Below are positions 39,346 to 45,015 of a DNA stretch of 45,015 bases, piece after piece (the stretch's first letter is position 1; each line of letters opens with the position of its first letter). Source of the DNA: Halorubrum sp. (lineage in GTDB: Archaea > Halobacteriota > Halobacteria > Halobacteriales > Haloferacaceae). The position numbers and the translations under genes are program-made. The stretch is from positions 1 to 45,015 of the forward strand of contig PWGU01000070.1 in NCBI GenBank assembly GCA_003554605.1. The letters are read 5' to 3'. The notes beneath the pieces are model-generated. The model did no database searches, had not been told where the DNA came from, and was given only the letters and a program-made list of their open reading frames with translations.

Positions 39346-40217
39346 GCATGCCCGAGGGGACGGGATCGGTCGCGGTCGTGACCGGCGGCACGAGCGGGAT
39401 CGGCCGACTCCTCGCACGGGACCTCGCCGCGGACGGCATGACCGTCGCCGTCGTGGGCCGCTCGGAGACACGCGGGGCGGCGCTCGTCTCGGATACAGAG
39501 GGGCTGGAGGGCGCGATCCGATTTCACCGGACGGATCTCTCGACGAGGAATGCCGTCCGGTCGCTCGCCCGGGAGCTACTGACGACCTACGACCGGATCG
39601 ACGTGCTCGTCCACAACGCCGGCTGCTCCTCGAGTCGGCGTGTCGAAACCGAGGACGGATTCGAGTTGACCCTCGCGGTCAACCACCTCGCGCCGTATCT
39701 GTTGACCCACGAGCTCCTCGACCGCCTCGTCGCCTCCGCGCCCGCACGGATCGTCGTCACCGCCTCAGGGATCCACACCCGCGCGAGCCTCGAGTTCGAC
39801 GACCTCGGCTGTGAACGCGAGTACGACGCCCTCGACGCGTACGCCCGGTCGAAGCTCGCGAACATCGCGTTCACCGTGGAACTCGCTGACCGCCTCCCGA
39901 CGGAGTCGGGGGTGACGGCGAACTGCGTCCATCCCGGCTTTATCCCGTCGACGAACCTCTTTCGTGATTCCTCGCTCCGAACACGGCTGTTGATCCGGGC
40001 GGCGGCGCTCGTTCCCGGTGTCGGAACGACCGAACGGGAGGGTGCGGAGCGGCTCCGTTCGCTCGTCATGGATCCGATGTATGGCGATCGGACCGGCGAA
40101 TACGTGACCGGGGACGGTCCAACCGCGCCCTCCGCGGAGGCGACCGACCCGGCCGTCAGGGAAATGCTCTGGAACGTGAGCGCGGACCTCGTCGGCGTCG
40201 ATCCAGACTGGCCATAA
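39342..40217 (+). CDS. Short-chain dehydrogenase, retinol-dehydrogenase-like
   Basis: A 291-residue NAD(P)-dependent oxidoreductase with a Rossmann fold: TGGTSGIG (residues 14-21), HNAG (91-94), and the catalytic Ser142, Tyr167 and Lys171 in YARSKLANIAF. The YxxSKLAN form and the VHPGFIPSTNLF segment are typical of the branch that includes retinol dehydrogenases, WWOX and protochlorophyllide reductase (family knowledge). I place the start at the ATG overlapping the nuclease stop; the frame is open further upstream but inside the nuclease gene. It converges on a carotenoid oxygenase gene with a gap of only 66 bp. A retinal or apocarotenoid substrate is therefore attractive, but inferred. Confidence 0.88.
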   Translation: MSMPEGTGSVAVVTGGTSGIGRLLARDLAADGMTVAVVGRSETRGAALVSDTEGLEGAIRFHRTDLSTRNAVRSLARELLTTYDRIDVLVHNAGCSSSRRVETEDGFELTLAVNHLAPYLLTHELLDRLVASAPARIVVTASGIHTRASLEFDDLGCEREYDALDAYARSKLANIAFTVELADRLPTESGVTANCVHPGFIPSTNLFRDSSLRTRLLIRAAALVPGVGTTEREGAERLRSLVMDPMYGDRTGEYVTGDGPTAPSAEATDPAVREMLWNVSADLVGVDPDWP

Positions 40218-40283
40218 CGGTCGACCGCGGATGGGCTGGAGGCTGGAGCGGGTTATACGCAAGCCGTCGAGATTGACGCCGGC

Positions 40284-41711
40284 TTACGCCATCGACCGCC
40301 CGGGATCCACCGGCCCGTAGAACTGCCCGTGGAACCCGTACGGGAGCCGGTGGGGAAGCGTCGCCCGGCCGCGTTCGCTGAGCGTCTCGGCGTCGAGACA
40401 GCAGAGCACCGAGCGCTCCGCACGGGTGTCGATCCCGAGCGAGAGCAACACCCCATCATCCTCGGCCGACCGCGACGGTGCGGGAACGAAAAGCGGCTCG
40501 CCCGGGTGCAGATGTGGGTCGGCCCATTCGATGGCCGTCGGGCCGGTCACGTCAACCTTGGCGATCCCGGTCGGGAGGCTACCACGGTCGGTTGCCGCCA
40601 GGTAGGCGTACCGATACGGGCGTCCGTTGGACGCGCCGTAGTTGATCGTCGGGAACTCCACCGGGCCGCGACGAAGGAGTTCGCGGCCGGCATCGCCGCC
40701 ATCGAGCGGGAGGGTAAATCGGATGAAATCACCTTGTGGGAGATCAGGGGATTCACTCCGGAGGTTTTCGATCGAGAGGCCCGAAACGGCCGTGTCGTCC
40801 TCGAAGACGACGGCATCGAGCAGGACCGCCCCGTCGCGCTCGAAGGCGTTCGCGATGTGATAGATGAAGAACGGGTCGTCGTGGACGACCGCCACGCGCT
40901 CGCCGGTCCCGCGGTCGAGGAGATGAAATCGCGGCGGGGCGTCCCGTGGACCGAACGCATCGAGGAAGGTCACACCGAACGGCAGCCGAAGCCCGAGGGC
41001 GCGGAAGTCGACGCCGAAGGGTGGCTCCGGGACGACGACGAATCGCTCCGTCAACGCGAACGAATGCAGATACGGCGGGTGGGAATCGAAGACGAGCCGC
41101 GTCAACGGCGTCGGTTCCCCACCGGGGTCGCGACGGAAGAGGGTGTAGGTGCTCTCGGCACCGAATCGGGCGGCGAGCCCCCACTGCACCCCGTCATCGA
41201 CGTGGGTGTGTCCAAGCGTGACGGTGGCGTCGAGCCCTGCGGTGAGGTCACGGCGACCGGTCGTTTCCAACGTCTCCGGATCGATTTGAATTCCGATCGG
41301 GCTCTCGGTGACGGCGTAGAGGTCGCCGTCGAGCTCGACGACGCCGATCGATGGGTTGTCCTGAAACGCGCCGGTCGCCGCACGGTACAGACGGGCCGGC
41401 GGCGAGGCGTCCGCCGGCGTGCCGGGAAGCGATCGGCGGATTCGACCCTCCTCGCGGGCGACGCGGAAGTCCTTGCTTCCGACGAATCGGTTGGTGTACC
41501 GGATCGAACCGTCCGAAAATCGGAAGCCACGGAGCATCGCGAGCGCGTCGAACCAGTGTTCGAGCGCCGTCCCCCCGACCTCGAACTGCCCGGGGCCGTT
41601 AACGATGAACGTCCCTTCAAGCCAGGACGGAAACGACCCCTCGACCGCGAGTTCGACGTCCCGCCGCTCCTCGGCCTGCGTCCGCAGCCCAAGCCGCCAT
41701 GACGGGTCCAT
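40284..41711 (-). CDS. Carotenoid cleavage oxygenase (RPE65/BCO family)
   Basis: A 475-residue non-heme iron oxygenase that should cut a carotenoid or apocarotenoid double bond with O2, giving aldehydes such as retinal. The four iron-binding His of the seven-blade propeller are in context: a His in LGHTHVDD (168 or 170), His216 in PYLHSFALTERF, His285 in FIYHIANAFE and His461 in PYGFHGQFYGP near the C-terminus. No signal peptide is seen. AAGGAGGG just before the ATG is a good ribosome-binding site. This family is unrelated to the Brp/Blh membrane oxygenases that supply retinal for bacteriorhodopsin, so it would be a second route. It converges on the retinol-dehydrogenase-like SDR. Confidence 0.9.
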   Translation of the reverse strand: MDPSWRLGLRTQAEERRDVELAVEGSFPSWLEGTFIVNGPGQFEVGGTALEHWFDALAMLRGFRFSDGSIRYTNRFVGSKDFRVAREEGRIRRSLPGTPADASPPARLYRAATGAFQDNPSIGVVELDGDLYAVTESPIGIQIDPETLETTGRRDLTAGLDATVTLGHTHVDDGVQWGLAARFGAESTYTLFRRDPGGEPTPLTRLVFDSHPPYLHSFALTERFVVVPEPPFGVDFRALGLRLPFGVTFLDAFGPRDAPPRFHLLDRGTGERVAVVHDDPFFIYHIANAFERDGAVLLDAVVFEDDTAVSGLSIENLRSESPDLPQGDFIRFTLPLDGGDAGRELLRRGPVEFPTINYGASNGRPYRYAYLAATDRGSLPTGIAKVDVTGPTAIEWADPHLHPGEPLFVPAPSRSAEDDGVLLSLGIDTRAERSVLCCLDAETLSERGRATLPHRLPYGFHGQFYGPVDPGRSMA

Positions 41712-41760
41712 AGCCCTCCTTAGGTCCGAAGGGGCTTACGTGCTTGTGCGGTCCATCCGG

Positions 41761-41803
41761 TCGCACCTCGCCTCCGATCGCGATCGCACCTCGCCTCCGA
41801 TCG
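41761..41803 (+). repeat. 20-bp direct repeat, period 23
   Basis: TCGCACCTCGCCTCCGATCG occurs exactly at 41761-41780 and 41784-41803. It sits between the MMPL stop and the carotenoid oxygenase start, both on the minus strand, so it lies in the oxygenase upstream region about 50-90 bp from its ATG. Confidence 0.8.
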
Positions 41804-41811
41804 GTTCCCGC

Positions 41812-44268
41812 TCAGGCGGGTGCGGTCCCGTTCGTGTACCGATCCCAGAGGAACAGCGCCGGCGGGAGCGCGACCACGGCGGCGACGAAGGAGTAGAAAA
41901 CGCTGATGGCGATCAGGAGGCCGAAGTCACCGAGGACGGGCGTGATGGCGAGCGCCAGCGCACCCGTCCCGAGCGAGGTCGTCATCATACTGCCCGCGAG
42001 CGCGCCGCCGGTGCCCGAAAGGGTCGTGCGGAGCGAGACGTACACGTCCTCGTTCCCGTCATACTCGTCGATGAACCGGGCCGTGATGTGGACCGAGTAG
42101 GCGATCCCAAGCCCGATGCCGATCGAGAGGATCGTCGCCGTCAGCGCGTTGAGCGGGAACCCGAGGTAGCGCATCGTTCCGACTAACATCGCGATGGCGA
42201 TCAGGATCGGGAAGACGTTCACCACCCCGAGCCATGGCCGACGTTCGAGTATCGCATACGAGATCACGAGGAAGACCCCGGAAAGCCCGAGCGCGAGGAG
42301 CAGTCCCTGAATGGCCGACTCGAAGATCAGGTCGCTGATGACGTCGAAGATGATGATCTCCCCCGTTGCGACCGCGCCGTACCGGAAGCTCTCGGCGTGT
42401 TCGGCCCCGTCGGCGGCAACCTCGCTCTGTGACGCGCTCGTTTCCACGGCATACTCGATCTGTGCGCCGCGGCGATCCTCGGTGAGGTACCGCTCGGCTT
42501 GGCCCCCGGCCTCGGAGGCGAGCAACTCGTCGTAGATCCGATCGAGGTTGCGGTCCGGGATCCCGTTGCCGCTGCGGTCGTTGCGGGCGACGAGCGCACC
42601 GAACTCCTCGTCGGCGTCCGCCTGCGACTGGATGATCGTCACGATACTCGTCGCGTCCGCTTGCCCCCCGGGTCCAACGGCGAGCGAACTCGGTGGGTCG
42701 TCATCGGGGGCGGCGAGCGCCTCCAAAGCGTGGTCCTGTTCGAACGGCCCCTCGACGAATATCGTGATCGATTCCTCCTGATTGGCCTCAAAGCGGGCGT
42801 CGAGCAGGTTGATCGTCGAGGTCACCGTGTACTCGCCGGGCGCGAACGGCTCGGGGATGTACCCCACGTACCACGCCTCCTCCTCGGGCGGGAGGAAGTC
42901 CTCGTTGTCGAAGGTGGTGTCGACGCCGGCCCCGTAGGCACCCAACCCGGCACCGGCGAGGAGCAGGACGACGACGAAGACGGCCGGGGCACGTCGTCCG
43001 ACGATCGCAAACGACCCGAGAAGTCGGCCGAGCAGCGATTCCTCGGAGGCGATCGGGGTCGAGCCGAACTCGGGAACGCCGTATCGCGTACGGAGCCGGT
43101 CCACCTCCAATTTCAGTGCCGGGAGGAAGACCCCGAATAACAGCAGCGTGAAGACGATCCCGATCGCTGAGGCGATACCGAGGTTACGGATCGGATCGAG
43201 TTCGGAGAAGACGTTCGCGCCGAAGCCGAAGACGGCCGTGACGGTGACGATGATGAACGCGATCACTAACTGATTCGCCGCGATCGTCATCGCGGGCTCC
43301 GGCTCGATCCCCTTCACCGTCTCCTCGCGATAGCGGTTGACGATGTGGATCCCGAAGTCGATCCCGACGGCCAACAACAGCACGGGGACGGCGATGAGCT
43401 GCTGATCGAAGGGGATCCCGGACAGCCCGAGGAACCCGAACGCCCAGACGAGCGTCAACATGAGCGTGAACAGCCCGAGCGCCATATCGATCGGGTCACG
43501 ATAGGCGAACGCAAGGAACCCGAACAAAAGCACCAACACGATGGGCATGACGATGGCGAGTGAATCGCCGATGATCGCACCGAACTCGTCGTTGATGATC
43601 CCCGCACCGAAGGCGCGGATATCGCTCGGCTCGTCGCTCGCGAAGTCGTCGATCGTCGTCTGAACGTCGGCCAGGTCGTCGCTGTCGAACCCCTGCGGGA
43701 CGTCGTGTGTGATGACCGTGATGGACGCCGACGCGGAGGCCTGATTCGGGTTGAAATCGTCCGAGAGGATCGCGGAGAACTGGGGGTTCTCGTTCGCCTG
43801 ACGGATCGCCGATCGAAGCTCCGAGTCGGTCGAACGCTCGATAGCGCGCCGCATCTCTGCCGGGCTCTGTGCGCTCGGATCGAGCGTCTGGGCGACGATC
43901 GTCGCGGGGCCGTTCGCGGAGTCATATCGGAGCTGGTCGCGGCTTTCGGTCCGCTCTAACACCCGCAGTATGCTCACCAGCTCACCCCTGGTCAACACGT
44001 CGTTCCCGACGTGGATCAGCTGGGTCGATTCCGAACTTGGCTCGAAGGGGTCATCGAACTCGGCGTTGATAGCATCCAGCGCCTCTTGTTCGGGCAGGTC
44101 ATCGGTAAATCCGCCGGTCGCGTCCGTCTCCGTCTCGATGGCGGACATCCCGCCGGCGAAGACGACGGTGACGAGCAGGAACGCGAGAATGACGGCCTTC
44201 GAGCGACCGACGATCGTCTCGTTGACCCGCCGCGTGAGCGCGTAGATCCGATCGTCGAGGCCCGTCAT
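41812..44268 (-). CDS. MMPL/RND-family exporter
   Basis: An 818-residue transporter of the RND superfamily (MMPL/sterol-sensing-domain-like type). Two homologous halves each have one membrane helix, a large extracytoplasmic domain (about residues 40-220 and 450-620) and five more helices, for 12 in all. FGFLAFAYRDPIDMALGLFTLMLTLVWAF and AVGIDFGIHIVNRYREE in the first half correspond to SIGIGLGIAYSVHITARFIDEY in the second, with the conserved G-x-x-x-D/A-Y-x-x-H pattern near helix 4 and its counterpart. Substrates of archaeal members are unknown; lipids, carotenoids or drugs are possible. It starts at the base after the stop of the CARDB-like gene, suggesting the two work together. Confidence 0.88.
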   Translation of the reverse strand: MTGLDDRIYALTRRVNETIVGRSKAVILAFLLVTVVFAGGMSAIETETDATGGFTDDLPEQEALDAINAEFDDPFEPSSESTQLIHVGNDVLTRGELVSILRVLERTESRDQLRYDSANGPATIVAQTLDPSAQSPAEMRRAIERSTDSELRSAIRQANENPQFSAILSDDFNPNQASASASITVITHDVPQGFDSDDLADVQTTIDDFASDEPSDIRAFGAGIINDEFGAIIGDSLAIVMPIVLVLLFGFLAFAYRDPIDMALGLFTLMLTLVWAFGFLGLSGIPFDQQLIAVPVLLLAVGIDFGIHIVNRYREETVKGIEPEPAMTIAANQLVIAFIIVTVTAVFGFGANVFSELDPIRNLGIASAIGIVFTLLLFGVFLPALKLEVDRLRTRYGVPEFGSTPIASEESLLGRLLGSFAIVGRRAPAVFVVVLLLAGAGLGAYGAGVDTTFDNEDFLPPEEEAWYVGYIPEPFAPGEYTVTSTINLLDARFEANQEESITIFVEGPFEQDHALEALAAPDDDPPSSLAVGPGGQADATSIVTIIQSQADADEEFGALVARNDRSGNGIPDRNLDRIYDELLASEAGGQAERYLTEDRRGAQIEYAVETSASQSEVAADGAEHAESFRYGAVATGEIIIFDVISDLIFESAIQGLLLALGLSGVFLVISYAILERRPWLGVVNVFPILIAIAMLVGTMRYLGFPLNALTATILSIGIGLGIAYSVHITARFIDEYDGNEDVYVSLRTTLSGTGGALAGSMMTTSLGTGALALAITPVLGDFGLLIAISVFYSFVAAVVALPPALFLWDRYTNGTAPA

Positions 44269-45015
44269 CTATCGTTCACGGTAGACGTAGTAGCCGCCGC
44301 CCGCGACCGCGACGATGACCAACGCGCCGATCACGAGGAGCCACGGGATACCGCCCTCGCTCTCAAGGATCGTGATCGCGACCCGTGTGGTGTCCGAGAG
44401 CTGGCTGTTACCCCGCTCGTCGTCATACCGGAAGTCGAACGAGACCGGGTAGGTCTTCGGGGTCGCACCCGACGCCGCCTCCAACTCGAAGGTCATCGTC
44501 GTCGACTCTCCGGGAGCGAGCTCCTCGACGAACGCCTCGTCGTCGTCGCTGTCGAGCGGGTCGTTCGTGAACAGTCGGCCCTCGACGTCCTCGACGGTCT
44601 GATCGAGGTTGTTCGTCACCTCGACGTCGACGAGTTTCGTCTCCCCGGCGGTGATCTCCCGATCGACCATCTCGACGATGAACTGATCGCGCTTCGGCTC
44701 GACCTCGAAGAGCAGTTCGACGTCCTCGTATGCACGGCGTTCGAGGTCGGCGTTTCGGTACTCAATGACCATGTCGGCGGCACGATCGATCGCCTCGGCC
44801 TCACCGCCGATCTCGATGGGGAGCCGGAACTCGCTCGACTCGCCGGGAGCGAGGGTCCCGACCGCGATGGCGTCCTCGATCGGGATCACGTTCGGGGAGT
44901 CCTCGGCGTATCTGACGATAACGTTACGGGCCTCAACCGGGCCCTCGTTGGTCACCGTTCCGATCAGGTCGCCGTCCTCGCCGACGCGGAGGTCGGACTC
45001 GACCGCATCGAGCGA
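44269..45015 (-). CDS. S-layer/CARDB-like surface protein, 3' part (5' end beyond the window)
   Basis: The frame is open to the window edge, so only the last 248 residues are visible. It contains tandem beta-sandwich repeats of CARDB/COG1361 type. The phrases GTLAPGESSEFRLPIEI and EELAPGESTTMTFELEA mark two repeats, each with a V-x-N-N/E-G start. A C-terminal membrane anchor follows (IPWLLVIGALVIVAVAGGGYYVY) and ends YRER. Most of the protein should be outside the cell. It directly abuts the MMPL gene with no spacing and may supply an extracytoplasmic adaptor for that exporter (inference). The GTG at 44955 is internal, not the start. Confidence 0.82.
   Translation of the reverse strand, partial: SLDAVESDLRVGEDGDLIGTVTNEGPVEARNVIVRYAEDSPNVIPIEDAIAVGTLAPGESSEFRLPIEIGGEAEAIDRAADMVIEYRNADLERRAYEDVELLFEVEPKRDQFIVEMVDREITAGETKLVDVEVTNNLDQTVEDVEGRLFTNDPLDSDDDEAFVEELAPGESTTMTFELEAASGATPKTYPVSFDFRYDDERGNSQLSDTTRVAITILESEGGIPWLLVIGALVIVAVAGGGYYVYRER

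Overview
The window is 45 kb of chromosome from a haloarchaeon (class Halobacteria). The sequence is GC-rich and the predicted proteins are rich in Asp and Glu. Nearly every gene start has a TATA-like element about 25-29 nt upstream of the start codon, which points to leaderless or very short-leader transcripts. Several genes are typical of archaea or haloarchaea: NMD3, a PDCD5-like protein, a PhoU protein with an AbrB-type domain, DUF5518, an XPD-like helicase, and a Tat lipoprotein PstS. The genus cannot be read from the sequence. I see no rRNA, tRNA, CRISPR array, intact insertion sequence or provirus.

Layout. 1-1.7 kb: an NhaC-type Na+/H+ antiporter. 2.5-8.6 kb: a phosphate-uptake operon, pstS-pstC-pstA-pstB-phoU-phoU(AbrB), followed by a low-molecular-weight phosphatase/arsenate reductase-like gene. 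A 29-bp exact repeat lies on each side of this block. 8.9-12.4 kb: two tandem CPA2-type cation/proton antiporters with TrkA-N domains. 12.5-19.3 kb: an electron-transfer region with a Sulfolobus-type dicluster ferredoxin that appears to lack its zinc ligands, a MATE exporter, and an etfB-etfA-fixCX operon ending in an uncharacterised gene. 19.3-24.8 kb: a wHTH-GNAT acetyltransferase, a dual-GAF histidine kinase, BirA, an aldo/keto reductase and an uncharacterised protein with a Cys cluster. 24.9-28.5 kb: fumarase and a long-chain acyl-CoA synthetase.

28.5-36.5 kb: a 50-aa membrane protein, an XPD/DinG helicase, a 27-aa membrane protein, a UPF0175-like protein, NMD3, a PDCD5-like protein, a PP-loop ATPase, DUF5518 and HisS. 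36.5-45 kb: gamma-glutamyltransferase, a membrane-anchored Mrr-like nuclease, a retinol-dehydrogenase-like SDR converging on a carotenoid oxygenase, an MMPL/RND exporter, and the 3' part of an S-layer/CARDB-like protein running off the window.

The most unusual signal is non-coding. Two intergenic regions (28774-28888 on + and 36035-36137 on -) carry the same roughly 100-bp architecture. Sequence blocks are near-identical, while the hairpin arms between them differ in sequence but stay perfectly paired. That pattern suggests selection on structure, as in an RNA or a hairpin-forming mobile DNA element. Each copy has short tandem repeats beside it, and the second lies between two copies of a paired ACTTATAAC-N23-GCTTATAA module.
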